NCBI GenBank assembly: GCA_947496555.1
Contig: CANMDH010000035.1
Coordinates: 1 to 55,093 of the forward strand
Source of the DNA: an uncultured Aquimarina sp.
Lineage (GTDB): Bacteria; Bacteroidota; Bacteroidia; Flavobacteriales; Flavobacteriaceae
DNA length: 55,093 bases
Reading direction: 5' to 3'
Shown: in pieces, positions 17,643 to 27,760 of the stretch
How positions within the stretch are numbered: the first letter of the stretch is position 1
How the letters are laid out: the number at the start of each line of letters is the position of its first letter
Notes under the pieces: model-generated
What the model was told of the DNA's origin: nothing
Database searches by the model: none
What the model saw: only the letters and a program-made list of their open reading frames with translations
Translations under genes and position numbers: made by a program

Positions 17643-17656
17643 GACATCTAAATGTC
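17643..17656. promoter_or_regulatory. Candidate operator of the XRE fusion gene
   Basis: The inverted repeat GACAT-CTAA-ATGTC lies 24 bases upstream of the -7 box at 17681. An additional direct TGACAT copy is at 17631. A palindrome at this distance from the promoter of a gene encoding an XRE-type DNA-binding domain suggests autoregulation. This is inference from position and symmetry. Confidence 0.4.
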
Positions 17657-17680
17657 GTAACAAAAACCGATAACTCGCAA

Positions 17681-17688
17681 TAGCTTTG
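17681..17688 (+). promoter_or_regulatory. -7 promoter element of the XRE fusion gene
   Basis: TAGCTTTG matches TAnnTTTG and places the start of transcription about 16 bases before the ATG at 17711. Confidence 0.5.
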
Positions 17689-17710
17689 TTCTAAACAAAA
17701 AATCAAAATT

Positions 17711-19495
17711 ATGGAACATCAATCAATAGCAAAAAATTTAGTTTATCAACGTAAGCTTAAAGGGTACACACAAGAAGAATTGTCAGAAAAGACCCAAGTA
17801 ACCATACGAACGATACAACGTATTGAAAAAGGAGAAGTTAATCCTCATTTACAAACTGTTAAGCTACTGGCCATTGCATTAGAAGTTGAAGTAGAAGACC
17901 TTTTAATACTAGAAAATCCAAAAGAAGAAGTAATACAAAAAAAGTGGTTACTGCTAATGCATAGTGTTCCTATTCTTGGATTTGTTATTCCTTTATGTAA
18001 TATATTAATTCCGTTATTTCTTTGGATCCACAAAAGAGAGGACAATACGATTTATGATATACACGGAAGAGCAATTATTAACTTTCATATTACAGCAACG
18101 ATCCTATATATACTGTCGTTTATTGCTTTACTTATTTTACCAGGAGCAGGTTTTTTTCTATTCATTGCCATCATACCCTATGCAATTATAGTGATGATCA
18201 TTAACGTAATTTCTGCTGTGAACTCTCACAAATGTTATTATCCGTTGTCTTTCCCATTTTTAAAAAAGACTAAAAATAATATAGTAAAAAGTACTGCAGC
18301 ATTAATTCTTGTAGGTCTCTTGAGCATGAGTAGTTGTACGACAATAAAATCACAAGAATATATTACTAGACTTGATAACTCCAAAATCTCCACCGATTCT
18401 TTGAATCATAAAATTGAACAACTAGTTAGGGATGCAAAGGTGCATGGAATTGGAGTAACTGTATTTAATAAAAACAGGATACAATATCAAAATACTTTTG
18501 GATACAAAAACTATGAAAAAAAACTGGATCTAACAGAATCTACGAACATGTATGGCGCTTCTTTTAGCAAAGCCGTTTTTGCGGTACTTGTGATGAAACT
18601 GGTAGAAGAAAAAGTAATCGACCTTGATACTCCTCTCGAATCCTATCTTCCAAAAAAAATATACGAATATGAACCCCTTACAAGATGGCATGATGATTAT
18701 TCTGCTTTAAAAACAGATACTTTATATCATAAAATAACAGCCCGTATGTGTTTGAACCATACCACAGGATTTCCTAATTGGCGTTGGGATGAGTCTGATC
18801 ATAAATTAAGAGTACTTCTAGAGCCAGGAAGTCGGTACAATTATTCGGGTGAAGGGTTTGTATATTTACAAGTAGTATTAGAAAAAATACTTGGCAAAAG
18901 CCTTGAAGAACTTGCTCAGGAAAAAGTATTTAACCCTATCGGCATGAATCATTCAAGTTATCAATGGAAAACGTCTTTTAAAGATAATTTTGCTTACGGG
19001 CATTCCAGTTCTGGAGAAATGTATAAGAAAGACATAGACAACGAGCCCAGAGGAGGAAGTACTCTAGAAACTACAACTGGCGATTATAGTAAATTCTTAG
19101 AAGCAGTTTTACAGAAAAAAATTATATCACAAAAATCCTGGGATGAACTTTTTGAACCTCAAATCAGAATTCGCTCAGTGATGCAGTTCGGTACACTATC
19201 AAAAAAGGATTCTACTCTAAATGATAATATCAAATTAAGCTATGGTCTTGGTTGGGGAATATTAAAATCCCCTTATGGCAATGGTGCTTTTAAAGAGGGG
19301 CATACAAATGGATTTGAACATTATTCTATAGTATTTCCAGAAGCAGGAAAAGGAATTATGCTCATGACTAATAGTGATAATGGAGAAAGTATTTTTAAAG
19401 AACTTCTTGAAGTTGCATTAGGTGATTCTTTTACTCCATGGAAATGGCAAAACTACATTCCATATAATCAAAGTGAGAATCAAGCCTTACGGTAA
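17711..19495 (+). CDS. Fusion of XRE regulator, DUF4870 membrane region and serine beta-lactamase-like domain
   Basis: This 594-residue protein has three parts. Residues 6-64 are an XRE helix-turn-helix (GYTQEELSEKTQVTIRTIQR). Residues 78-185 are a DUF4870-like membrane region (GFVIPLCNILIPLFLWI, then IHGRAIINFHI and two further hydrophobic stretches). After a basic linker (KKTKNN), residues 192-209 look like a lipoprotein signal with Cys209 in LLSMSSC. Residues 230-585 are a class C beta-lactamase/serine hydrolase domain with Ser284-F-S-Lys287, Tyr378-S-G and His531-T-N-G534. The HTH should face the cytoplasm and the hydrolase the periplasm. This could be a membrane-bound sensor-regulator or a fused pair of ancestral genes. 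An intact frame and a promoter argue against a sequencing artefact. Confidence 0.88.
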   Translation: MEHQSIAKNLVYQRKLKGYTQEELSEKTQVTIRTIQRIEKGEVNPHLQTVKLLAIALEVEVEDLLILENPKEEVIQKKWLLLMHSVPILGFVIPLCNILIPLFLWIHKREDNTIYDIHGRAIINFHITATILYILSFIALLILPGAGFFLFIAIIPYAIIVMIINVISAVNSHKCYYPLSFPFLKKTKNNIVKSTAALILVGLLSMSSCTTIKSQEYITRLDNSKISTDSLNHKIEQLVRDAKVHGIGVTVFNKNRIQYQNTFGYKNYEKKLDLTESTNMYGASFSKAVFAVLVMKLVEEKVIDLDTPLESYLPKKIYEYEPLTRWHDDYSALKTDTLYHKITARMCLNHTTGFPNWRWDESDHKLRVLLEPGSRYNYSGEGFVYLQVVLEKILGKSLEELAQEKVFNPIGMNHSSYQWKTSFKDNFAYGHSSSGEMYKKDIDNEPRGGSTLETTTGDYSKFLEAVLQKKIISQKSWDELFEPQIRIRSVMQFGTLSKKDSTLNDNIKLSYGLGWGILKSPYGNGAFKEGHTNGFEHYSIVFPEAGKGIMLMTNSDNGESIFKELLEVALGDSFTPWKWQNYIPYNQSENQALR

Positions 19496-19497
19496 TA

Positions 19498-19542
19498 AAA
19501 AATAAAACCGGAGTTCTTTAAAAGAACTCCGGTTTTATTTTT
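19498..19542. terminator. Bidirectional terminator between convergent genes
   Basis: A perfect inverted repeat with 22-base arms around a single central base contains ACCGGAGTTCTTT and its complement, with A runs on one side and T runs on the other. It lies between the convergent XRE-fusion and TPR genes and should stop both transcripts. Confidence 0.93.
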
Positions 19543-19557
19543 AAACTACTCAAAAGA

Positions 19558-20832
19558 TTAGTTTCCTCCTTCAAGAGCTTTAAGTTTACTTTTCATCTCG
19601 TCTGCCTTAGGATCATCTAATTGATAGAAGATGTTCATTAGAGTACGTACGGCCTCTACATTATCTGGGTTGCTTTGCAAAGCTCCTTCTAAATAAGGAA
19701 CAGCACTTCTATACAAGTCCATTCTTTGCCCTTTTAACTCATCATATCTTTTATAATCTTTGCTAGAAGTACCAAGATTATTCATCTCTTCTACGATACC
19801 CTTTTCTCGTCCTAAAATCAAAGCAGCCATATTAATTTGAGCAGCAGGATAATCCGGTTTTAACTCTAACGCTTTTTTATAGTATCCCATAGCCTGATCA
19901 TTATCCCCAAGTCTAGAAGCACTTACTCCCAAATTATATAACAAATCAGGGTTTTCTGGGTCATTGGCAACAATCTTTTCCATAAGCTCCTTGTACTTTT
20001 CGATGTTTCCAAGTTTATAGTACATATCTGCTTCTGACTGCATTAATGCTGCATCATTAGGATTCTCCAGTTTAGCATCTTCAATCGCTTTAATAGCTTC
20101 CTCATCTTTACCTTGATTGATATAGATCAAAGCAATGTTTTTAGTTATTTCTGCTTTTTTAGATGCAGTTTTACGATCTTCTGGTTTGATATGTGTACCA
20201 GATTTTACAATAAGATCTCTTGTTTGTTTTGAGTCGAAAGGTTCTACCTCTCCACTTTCCTTATTGGTTGCTACATATTCCGTTGTAATTCCGGTATACC
20301 CAAGAGTTTTTAACTCTTCATAATATTTAAGTGCAGTTTCATAATCTTTACCATTAACTGCATTTCCGGCAGCATAGTAAAGATATGTAGTATCTGCCTT
20401 ATTCGTTTTATATCCTGCATAAAGCTTTTCTGAAGCTCCTTTGTAATTCTTAGCATTCTGATCTTTAATCGCATTTTCTATCAAAGTTTGACGCAATGTC
20501 TGTACTTTCAAGTTAGCTTCGGCGGTATATTTTGAACCACCGGTTGCTGCTTCTATCTCGATAGCTTTATTATATGCGGCTGCAGCTTTTTCTATTTGAT
20601 CTAAAGAATCAATACCAGAAGCCGATAAAACTTGCCCCTTTAAGAAATAATACTGAACCTTCATCTTTTCATCAGCAACATCCAATTGTCCTTCAGCCGA
20701 CTTTAATGCTTCACTTGCTACTTCAATGTTTCCAGATTTTAAGGCTTTAGTAGCAGATTTCAATGCTTGTTTTTGAGAAAATCCAATAGTACTAAATGTT
20801 AAAAATAATACTACGATAAATTTAGTCTTCAT
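19558..20832 (-). CDS. Exported tetratricopeptide repeat protein
   Basis: The 424-residue protein starts with a signal peptide (about 19 residues, ending TIGFSQ) and consists of tandem TPR helices. Clear repeats include KNIALIYINQGKDEEAIKAI, DAALMQSEADMYYKLGNIEK, PDLLYNLGVSASRLGDNDQA and YYKKALELKPDYPAAQINMA. TPR arrays mediate protein interactions; the partner is unknown. It starts 28 bases after the gyrA stop on the same strand and is probably co-transcribed with gyrA. That is unexpected by function but plausible for a housekeeping envelope protein. Confidence 0.88.
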   Translation of the reverse strand: MKTKFIVVLFLTFSTIGFSQKQALKSATKALKSGNIEVASEALKSAEGQLDVADEKMKVQYYFLKGQVLSASGIDSLDQIEKAAAAYNKAIEIEAATGGSKYTAEANLKVQTLRQTLIENAIKDQNAKNYKGASEKLYAGYKTNKADTTYLYYAAGNAVNGKDYETALKYYEELKTLGYTGITTEYVATNKESGEVEPFDSKQTRDLIVKSGTHIKPEDRKTASKKAEITKNIALIYINQGKDEEAIKAIEDAKLENPNDAALMQSEADMYYKLGNIEKYKELMEKIVANDPENPDLLYNLGVSASRLGDNDQAMGYYKKALELKPDYPAAQINMAALILGREKGIVEEMNNLGTSSKDYKRYDELKGQRMDLYRSAVPYLEGALQSNPDNVEAVRTLMNIFYQLDDPKADEMKSKLKALEGGN

Positions 20833-20860
20833 TACTTGAGTTTTTTAAAATGGGATTTAA

Positions 20861-23404
20861 TTATTCTTTGGTTTCCTTATCAATATTCGTGCCATCTCCA
20901 GCTGTTTCAGAATCTGATGAAGGATTTATTGTTTCATCTACATTTCCATCCTCATCAATATCATCTTCGTCATGCATTACTTTTGCTACAGCGGCTATAG
21001 AATCTTTCCCTTTAAGGTTGATCAATCGAACTCCTTGAGTTGCTCGACCCATAACACGTAAATCTTCTACAGAGAGTCTTATAGCTATTCCAGATTTATT
21101 AATAATCATAAGATCATCTAAGTCTGTCACATTTTTTATTGCTACCAGACTTCCGGTTTTGTCGGTTATAGAAATGGTCTTAACACCTTTTCCTCCTCTA
21201 TTGGTGATTCTATAATCTTCTAGTTTTGAGCGCTTTCCATAACCATTTTCAGAAACAACAAGAATATTACTTTCCATATCGTTAACGGCAATCATTCCTA
21301 TTACCTCATCTTTATCATCTGCCAGTCGTATACCTCTTACACCAGATGCACCACGTCCCATAGGTCGAGTTTTCTCTTCTTCAAAACGGATCGCTTTTCC
21401 TGATTTAACTGCAAGCATTACCTGACTTTTACCATCGGTTAATTTTGCTTCTAGGAGTTCATCTTCTTCTTTTATAGTAATCGCATTAATACCATTGGTT
21501 CTTGGTCTGGAATATTGTTCTAAAGATGTCTTTTTGACCTGACCTTTTTTAGTTGCCATAATGACATAGTGCGAATTAATATATTCTTCGTCTTTTAGAT
21601 CTTGCGTACAAATAAAAGCTTTTACCTTATCATCTGTACTGATATTGATCAGATTTTGAATCGCTCTTCCTTTAGAGGTCTTACTCCCTTCTGGGATTTC
21701 ATAAACTCTCATCCAAAAACACTTTCCTTTTTGAGTAAAGAACAACATATATTGATGATTTGTACCAACAAATAAATGCTCAAGGAAATCCTCATTACGA
21801 GTTGTGCTTCCTTTTTGACCTACTCCTCCTCTATTCTGTTTTTTATATTCATTAAGAGATGTCCTCTTAATATATCCAGCATGCGAAATTGTAATCACTA
21901 CCTTTTCGTCTGGGATCATATCTTCGATACTAAGGTCTCCACCCGCATATTCTATTTGCGAACGACGTTCATCCCCATACTTCTCTTTTACCTCAATAAG
22001 TTCCTCTTTGATGATCTCCATTCGACGTTCTTTTTTATCAAGAATATCTTTAAGATCCTCAATCGTCTTCATAAGCTCTTCGTATTCTGCTCGTAGCTTA
22101 TCTTGCTCCAGGCCAGTAAGCTGACGAAGACGCATTTCTACTATAGCCTTGGCCTGTATCTCAGAAAGTTTGAAACGTTTGATAAGTTTTTCTCTCGCTT
22201 CATCTGCATTGGCAGACGCTCGAATTAACGCTATAACTTCATCGATATTATCTGAAGCTATAATTAATCCTTCGAGAATATGGGCTCTTTCTTCTGCTTT
22301 TTTAAGTTCATATTTTGTTCTGCGCACAACAACTTCATGCCTATGCTCGACAAAATGATGAATCATTTCTTTTACATTGAGCAATTTTGGTCTTCCATTT
22401 ACCAGAGCAATATTGTTTACACTAAAAGAAGATTGCAATGCAGTATACTTATACAAAAGATTAAGAACAATGTTAGGTATGGCATCACGTTTTAGTATAT
22501 AAACGATACGCATACCTTTTCTATCCGATTCGTCACGAATAGTAGAAATGCCGTCAATCTTCTTATCATTAACAAGATCAGCGGTCTTTTTAATCATATC
22601 CGCCTTATTAACCTGATAAGGTATTTCGGTAACTATGATACATTCCCTTCCATTTATCTCTTCAAAAGAAGCTTTGGCACGTATTACAATTCTACCTCTA
22701 CCTGTTTTAAAGGCCTCTCTAACACCATCATAACCATATATAGTACCTCCTGTTGGAAAATCAGGGGCTTTTACATGAGTAATCAACTCATCAATTTCGA
22801 TATCATTATTATCAATATAGGCTATTGTACCATCAACCACTTCACTTAAATTATGGGGAGGCATATTGGTAGCCATACCTACTGCAATTCCTGAAGCTCC
22901 GTTGATTAAAAGTCCCGGGATTCTTGTAGGAAGAACAGTTGGTTCTTGTAATGTATCATCAAAGTTAAAGGTATGATCAACAGTATCCTTATCAATGTCT
23001 GCAAGCATATCTTCAGAAATCCTGCGCATCCTTGCTTCTGTATAACGCATAGCAGCAGGGCTATCACCATCCACTGAACCAAAGTTACCTTGACCATCAA
23101 CCAACATGTATCGTAAACTCCATTCCTGTGCCATACGAACCATAGTATCATACACAGAAGTATCTCCATGTGGGTGATACTTACCAAGAACTTCTCCCAC
23201 GATTCTTGCAGATTTCTTATGAGCACTATTCGCCCTAACACCTAATTCATGCATTCCATATAAAACACGCCTATGTACAGGTTTAAGGCCATCCCTAACA
23301 TCTGGAAGAGCACGTGAAACAATCACAGACATCGAATAATCGATGTATGCGGATTTCATCTCATCTTCTATATTGATAGGTATAAGTTTTTCTCCGTCTG
23401 TCAT
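20861..23404 (-). CDS. gyrA: DNA gyrase subunit A
   Basis: The 847-residue type II topoisomerase subunit breaks and rejoins DNA. The catalytic tyrosine is Tyr121 in [10 protein letters not shown], and the quinolone-resistance region reads [10 protein letters not shown] (77-86). The winged-helix/tower domains are followed by the six-bladed C-terminal domain, including the gyrase-type box [10 protein letters not shown], which supports GyrA rather than ParC. The last ~40 residues are a strongly acidic tail ([10 protein letters not shown] to KETKE), as in many gyrases. It is the first gene of a probable pair with the downstream TPR gene. The ATG at 23404 gives [16 protein letters not shown]. Confidence 0.97.
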   Translation of the reverse strand: MTDGEKLIPINIEDEMKSAYIDYSMSVIVSRALPDVRDGLKPVHRRVLYGMHELGVRANSAHKKSARIVGEVLGKYHPHGDTSVYDTMVRMAQEWSLRYMLVDGQGNFGSVDGDSPAAMRYTEARMRRISEDMLADIDKDTVDHTFNFDDTLQEPTVLPTRIPGLLINGASGIAVGMATNMPPHNLSEVVDGTIAYIDNNDIEIDELITHVKAPDFPTGGTIYGYDGVREAFKTGRGRIVIRAKASFEEINGRECIIVTEIPYQVNKADMIKKTADLVNDKKIDGISTIRDESDRKGMRIVYILKRDAIPNIVLNLLYKYTALQSSFSVNNIALVNGRPKLLNVKEMIHHFVEHRHEVVVRRTKYELKKAEERAHILEGLIIASDNIDEVIALIRASANADEAREKLIKRFKLSEIQAKAIVEMRLRQLTGLEQDKLRAEYEELMKTIEDLKDILDKKERRMEIIKEELIEVKEKYGDERRSQIEYAGGDLSIEDMIPDEKVVITISHAGYIKRTSLNEYKKQNRGGVGQKGSTTRNEDFLEHLFVGTNHQYMLFFTQKGKCFWMRVYEIPEGSKTSKGRAIQNLINISTDDKVKAFICTQDLKDEEYINSHYVIMATKKGQVKKTSLEQYSRPRTNGINAITIKEEDELLEAKLTDGKSQVMLAVKSGKAIRFEEEKTRPMGRGASGVRGIRLADDKDEVIGMIAVNDMESNILVVSENGYGKRSKLEDYRITNRGGKGVKTISITDKTGSLVAIKNVTDLDDLMIINKSGIAIRLSVEDLRVMGRATQGVRLINLKGKDSIAAVAKVMHDEDDIDEDGNVDETINPSSDSETAGDGTNIDKETKE

Positions 23405-23612
23405 AAAAAACTTTTTTCTAAAATTGAATTAATAAACGCGCTAATTTAAGTAAATTAAGACGTTTTTAACACGCATTTACCTATGTAATATACGTAATTT
23501 ATTAACAAAAAAAAGGGTGCTCATAGTTAATAAGTCTCTTGACTTAGGTTTTGATTATTAAAGCTTTTTTTGTCTATTTACCGATAATAAGGGAAAAACA
23601 TTCCAAAATTGT

Positions 23613-23626
23613 CAGTAAATTTACTG
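23613..23626. repeat. Palindrome CAGTAAATTTACTG upstream of clpC
   Basis: A perfect 14-base palindrome lies about 150 bases upstream of clpC in the gyrA/clpC divergent region. Its size suits a dimeric regulator site, but AT-rich palindromes can arise by chance. Confidence 0.35.
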
Positions 23627-23646
23627 GAAAATAGCTACTTTAATTT

Positions 23647-23687
23647 CAAATATCCTGACAAAATTTAGCAATCATGTCAGATATTTG
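23647..23687. promoter_or_regulatory. Inverted repeat upstream of clpC
   Basis: CAAATATCCTGACA pairs with TGTCAGATATTTG (13 bases with a single extra C) across a 14-base spacer. It ends about 20 bases before the likely -7 region of clpC, where a stress-response activator or repressor could bind. No known operator consensus is matched. Confidence 0.4.
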
Positions 23688-23776
23688 TTAATGATCGTTT
23701 AAAAGGAATAGTTTTTGCCATAGTAATCTTAAAAATTACTATTTTAGTTAAAAAGAAAAAGAAAGAGATTAATCTT

Positions 23777-26332
23777 ATGGATGATAATTTTTCACCTAGA
23801 GTTAAAGATGTAATTGCCTATAGCAAAGAAGAAGCCCTAAGACTAGGACATGACTTCATTGGTACAGAACATCTTATGTTAGGTTTGCTGCGTGATGGAA
23901 GTGGAAAAGCTATAAGTATCCTGGATGCGTTAGATATTGATTTAACCAACTTAAGGAGAAAAGTAGAAATCCTAAGTCCTGCTAACCCTGATGTAGCGGT
24001 AGCCTCAAACGAAAAAAAGAATTTACACCTTACTAGACAAGCGGAAAGAGCTTTAAAAACTACATTTTTGGAAGCCAAATTATTTCAAAGCTCTTCGATC
24101 AATACTGCACATCTTCTTTTGTGCATTTTAAGAAATGAAAATGACCCAACTACAAAGCTTTTAAATCGTTTAAAAGTAGATTATGATAACGTTAAAGACC
24201 AATTTAAGTATATGATAGCCAACGACGAAGAATATATAGATAACCCAAAAGCAGAATCTTTTTCTGAAGATGATGATGATTTAACAGGAGATTCTTCAAA
24301 AGAAAACCCTTTTAATTCTCCTTCTGGAGGAAGCAAAGCTGGCAAAAAATCTAAAACACCTGTGTTAGATAATTTTGGGAGAGATTTAACTGCTATGGCA
24401 GAAGAAGGTAAACTTGATCCAGTAGTAGGAAGAGCTAAAGAAATAGAACGAGTATCACAAATATTAAGTAGACGTAAGAAAAACAACCCATTATTAATTG
24501 GAGAGCCTGGAGTGGGTAAATCGGCCATTGCCGAAGGACTTGCTCTTAGGATTGTAAAACGTAAGGTTTCAAGAATCCTTTTTGATAAGAGGGTGGTTAC
24601 ACTAGACCTTGCTAGTCTGGTTGCAGGGACTAAATATCGTGGACAGTTTGAAGAGCGTATGAAAGCCGTAATGAATGAGCTCGAGAAGAATGATGATATT
24701 ATTCTTTTTATTGATGAAATTCATACCATTGTAGGAGCTGGTGGAGCTACAGGAAGTCTTGATGCTTCTAATATGTTCAAACCCGCCTTAGCCAGAGGTG
24801 AAATACAATGTATAGGTGCCACCACACTTGATGAATACAGACAATATATCGAAAAAGATGGTGCCTTAGAAAGGCGTTTTCAGAAAGTAATCGTGGAACC
24901 TACGAATATTGAAGAAACCATCGAAATTCTTAATAATATCAAAGAAAAATATGAGGAACATCATAATGTAAGCTATACAGACGAGGCTATCCTAGCATGC
25001 GTGAAGCTTACAAATCGTTATATGACAGATAGATTCTTACCAGACAAGGCTATTGATGCACTTGACGAGGCTGGATCCAGAGTACATATTACCAATATAG
25101 ATGTTCCCAAAAAAGTATTAGATCTCGAGAAAAAACTTGAAGAAGTTAGAGAGCTTAAAAACAGTGTAGTAAAGAAACAGAAATATGAAGAAGCTGCCAA
25201 ACTAAGGGATGATGAGAAAAATCTTGAAAAAGAATTAAGTGTCGCCCAAGAACAATGGGAAAAAGAATCTAAACTTCATAAAGAAACTGTTGATGAAGAA
25301 AACGTAGCAGATGTAGTTTCAATGATGACTGGTATACCTGTAAACCGAATTGCTCAAACAGAAAGTAACAAATTAGCTGAATTACCCGAATTAATAATGG
25401 GTAAGGTTATCGGCCAGGAAGAAGCGGTTAAAAAAGTAGTAAAGGCAATCCAACGTAATCGTGCGGGGCTTAAAGACCCTAATAAACCCATTGGATCTTT
25501 TATATTCTTAGGACAAACAGGAGTGGGTAAAACCCAGTTGGCCAAAGTATTGGCAAAAGAACTTTTTGACAGTGAAGATGCTCTTATCCGAATTGATATG
25601 AGTGAATATATGGAGAAATTTGCTGTATCGAGACTTATTGGAGCGCCCCCGGGATACGTTGGATATGAAGAAGGTGGCCAGCTTACCGAAAAAGTAAGAA
25701 GAAAACCATATGCTGTAATACTTCTTGATGAAATTGAAAAAGCGCATCCCGATGTTTTCAATATGATGTTACAAGTATTGGATGACGGTTATTTAACCGA
25801 TAGTTTAGGTCGCAAAATTGATTTTAGAAACGCTATAATCATTATGACTTCTAATATCGGAGCCAGAAAGTTAAAAGATTTTGGACAAGGCGTTGGTTTT
25901 GGAACCGCAGCCAAAAAAACCCAGGCAGATGATTATGCCAAAGGAGTTATAGAAAACGCATTGAAAAAAGCGTTTGCTCCAGAATTCTTAAATAGAGTCG
26001 ATGATGTTGTCGTATTTAACGCTTTAGAAAGAGAAGATATACATAAGATTATTGATATCGAACTTGACAAATTATATAGTAGAATTAAAGATTTAGGCTA
26101 CGACTTATCACTAAGTGAAAAAGCCAAAGACTATATTACTGAGAAAGGATTTGACAGGCAATATGGCGCCAGACCATTGAAAAGAGCTATTCAAAAATAT
26201 ATTGAAGATGCCCTTGCAGAGGAGATTATAAACGCTCAGCTTCAAGAAGGTGATAGTATTTTTATGGATATGGATGATTCTGGAGAACTAACAATAAATA
26301 TTAAAAAAGCAGAAGAATCTACAGAATCTTAG
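23777..26332 (+). CDS. clpC: ClpC-type AAA+ ATPase (ATP-dependent Clp protease subunit)
   Basis: This 851-residue HSP100 unfoldase feeds substrates to ClpP. Order of domains: double Clp-N repeat (1-150, [20 protein letters not shown]), an acidic linker (150-185), first AAA module (Walker A GEPGVGKS near 243, Walker [10 protein letters not shown]), a UVR-containing middle domain ([18 protein letters not shown]), second AAA module (Walker A GQTGVGKT near 581, Walker [10 protein letters not shown]) and the D2-small domain. The short UVR-type middle segment and N-terminus favour ClpC over ClpB. It is monocistronic with a strong terminator, and inverted repeats upstream may mediate stress control. 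Confidence 0.94.
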   Translation: MDDNFSPRVKDVIAYSKEEALRLGHDFIGTEHLMLGLLRDGSGKAISILDALDIDLTNLRRKVEILSPANPDVAVASNEKKNLHLTRQAERALKTTFLEAKLFQSSSINTAHLLLCILRNENDPTTKLLNRLKVDYDNVKDQFKYMIANDEEYIDNPKAESFSEDDDDLTGDSSKENPFNSPSGGSKAGKKSKTPVLDNFGRDLTAMAEEGKLDPVVGRAKEIERVSQILSRRKKNNPLLIGEPGVGKSAIAEGLALRIVKRKVSRILFDKRVVTLDLASLVAGTKYRGQFEERMKAVMNELEKNDDIILFIDEIHTIVGAGGATGSLDASNMFKPALARGEIQCIGATTLDEYRQYIEKDGALERRFQKVIVEPTNIEETIEILNNIKEKYEEHHNVSYTDEAILACVKLTNRYMTDRFLPDKAIDALDEAGSRVHITNIDVPKKVLDLEKKLEEVRELKNSVVKKQKYEEAAKLRDDEKNLEKELSVAQEQWEKESKLHKETVDEENVADVVSMMTGIPVNRIAQTESNKLAELPELIMGKVIGQEEAVKKVVKAIQRNRAGLKDPNKPIGSFIFLGQTGVGKTQLAKVLAKELFDSEDALIRIDMSEYMEKFAVSRLIGAPPGYVGYEEGGQLTEKVRRKPYAVILLDEIEKAHPDVFNMMLQVLDDGYLTDSLGRKIDFRNAIIIMTSNIGARKLKDFGQGVGFGTAAKKTQADDYAKGVIENALKKAFAPEFLNRVDDVVVFNALEREDIHKIIDIELDKLYSRIKDLGYDLSLSEKAKDYITEKGFDRQYGARPLKRAIQKYIEDALAEEIINAQLQEGDSIFMDMDDSGELTINIKKAEESTES

Positions 26333-26354
26333 TATAAGTAAAACTGAAAGTATT

Positions 26355-26392
26355 AAAAAGGCCTCTATTTACAAATAAATAGAGGCCTTTTT
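26355..26392 (+). terminator. Terminator of clpC
   Basis: AAAAAGGCCTCTATTT pairs with AAATAGAGGCCTTTTT around a short loop and ends in T residues. It starts 23 bases after the clpC stop. Confidence 0.92.
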
Positions 26393-26491
26393 ATGTTTAC
26401 ATAAACAACAATTGATGAAATTATTTTTAACAAAATACCTGTTTTTTTATACATAATTTAATTTTAACTTTACACAACTAATAATCTTTCA

Positions 26492-26875
26492 ATGATAGCC
26501 TCGTTTGATTTTAGCTTTTGTAAAGTTGAAATACATAAGGATTATATTCTTACTGTAATGACAGAAGGCATCACAGTGCTCCCTAAATACAACAATCTTT
26601 TGGTAATGGCCGCCGACCAATATTACAAAAACAAACCATTTGTATATATCTCAAATAGAGTGAACTCCTACTCTGTTGATCCATCCATTCATATAGAAAT
26701 GTCTAAGATTCCAAACCTGGTTGGTTTTGCTGTGATTTCAGATAATCCTATACAAAAAATGCAAACCGAGCTAGAACAATCACTCTTTACAAAAGAACTC
26801 AGATTATTCAACACCATCAAGGCTGCCATTGTATGGAAAAATGAGATCATTAAAAAACACTTTCTTCAGCACTAA
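26492..26875 (+). CDS. Small protein of a tandem paralogous family, copy 1
   Basis: This 127-residue soluble protein has no signal peptide or membrane segment. I do not recognise a named family. The alternating strands and helices (CKVEIHKDYILTVM, KPFVYISNRVNSYSVDP, NLVGFAVISDNPIQKMQ, then a C-terminal helix) recall the STAS/SpoIIAA-like fold, but this is only an impression. It is about 45% identical by eye to the gene at 27310. A decayed third copy lies between them. It has its own upstream region after the clpC terminator. Confidence 0.75.
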   Translation: MIASFDFSFCKVEIHKDYILTVMTEGITVLPKYNNLLVMAADQYYKNKPFVYISNRVNSYSVDPSIHIEMSKIPNLVGFAVISDNPIQKMQTELEQSLFTKELRLFNTIKAAIVWKNEIIKKHFLQH

Positions 26876-26886
26876 ACATACGTTAA

Positions 26887-27174
26887 AACAAGGTTGTATT
26901 CGTATTCTTAAAAATTGTTGAAAAACACTTTAAAAACAAAGCCTTTGTTTATGTTACTCACCGAGTTTATTCTTATTTAGTAAACCCAACAATCTATCTA
27001 GAAACTGCAAAAATTAAAAACCTAGTAGGATTCGCCGTTGTCTCTAATGATCCCAAACAAAAAATGCAAACCAAGCTAGAAAAAACTTTTTTTGGTAAAA
27101 ATTTTAGACCATTTGATTCTCCGCAAGAAGCCCTATCATTGAAAAACCAAATCATAAGTAAAGAGATTGACTGA
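26887..27174 (+). pseudogene. Decayed middle copy of the tandem family
   Basis: From 26887 to the TGA at 27174 the frame is open and its last ~80 codons align along their whole length with both neighbours: KNKAFVYVTHRVYSYLVNP, then NLVGFAVVSNDPKQKMQT and a C-terminal helix ending IISKEID. The N-terminal ~40 residues that start both intact paralogues (MI.S..FDFC.VEIH.DYIL) are missing, and an in-frame stop precedes the remnant with no start codon. The reading frame of the remnant is intact, so the deletion is probably recent. Confidence 0.75.
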
Positions 27175-27309
27175 TTTTTGAATGTAAAAAGAAAACCGCC
27201 TACATAATTGAATAAAATCATCATATTTTTATATATTAAACTCATTAAAACACGAAAAAATTTATCGAAAGACGAAAAAGGTACTTCTGATTAAGAATTT
27301 AAAACGCAA

Positions 27310-27708
27310 ATGATCACCTCTTATAATTTTGATTTTTGTCATGTAGAGATACATGAAGACTATATATTGTCTGTTATGAAAGAAGGTGTAACCGTATCAC
27401 CCAAATTTATAACCAAGATGTCATTTATAGCAAAGAAACATTATAAAAACAAATTCTTCGTTTACATAACTCACCGCATTAATTCTTATGCTGTTAACCC
27501 TATTTCATATTTCGAAGGAAATAAAATTGAAAATATGGTTGGATTTGCAGTGGTCTCTGAAGACCCTAAACAAAAAAGTCAATCAAGAATCGAGAGAACA
27601 TTCTTTGATAAAGAATTGCAATACTTTGGAACAATGCAGGCAGCTTTAAGTTGGAAGGATGAGATACTAAAAAAATATAAAAATGATCTTACATCTTTAG
27701 GAAAATAA
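27310..27708 (+). CDS. Small protein of a tandem paralogous family, copy 3
   Basis: This 132-residue paralogue of the gene at 26492 is collinear throughout: MITSYNFDFCHVEIHEDYIL at the start, FFVYITHRINSYAVNP in the middle, NMVGFAVVSEDPKQKSQ, and a C-terminal amphipathic helix with LSWKDEILKKY. It is soluble and cytoplasmic by appearance. The remnant at 26887 is closer to this copy than to copy 1. It converges with rny. Function is unknown; a STAS-like regulatory role is possible but unproven. Confidence 0.75.
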   Translation: MITSYNFDFCHVEIHEDYILSVMKEGVTVSPKFITKMSFIAKKHYKNKFFVYITHRINSYAVNPISYFEGNKIENMVGFAVVSEDPKQKSQSRIERTFFDKELQYFGTMQAALSWKDEILKKYKNDLTSLGK

Positions 27709-27710
27709 AA

Positions 27711-27732
27711 AAGTGGAGATTACACTCCACTT
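27711..27732 (-). terminator. Terminator of rny (convergent gap)
   Basis: AAGTGGAG pairs with CTCCACTT around a 6-base loop. On the minus strand the hairpin is followed by TTTTATTTTCC, giving termination 30 bases past the rny stop. On the plus strand the T content is poorer. Confidence 0.7.
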
Positions 27733-27760
27733 CTATTGGTCTATATCTTTTTAATCTTGA

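Larger units (their letters stand above)
23405..23776. other. Divergent gyrA/clpC intergenic region
   Basis: This region is 372 bases long and has no coding frame. It contains a 14-base palindrome at 23613-23626 and a longer inverted repeat at 23647-23687, both listed separately. A loose -7-like TAGTTTTTGCC occurs at 23708, about 60 bases upstream of clpC. No CIRCE element is present. Confidence 0.5.
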
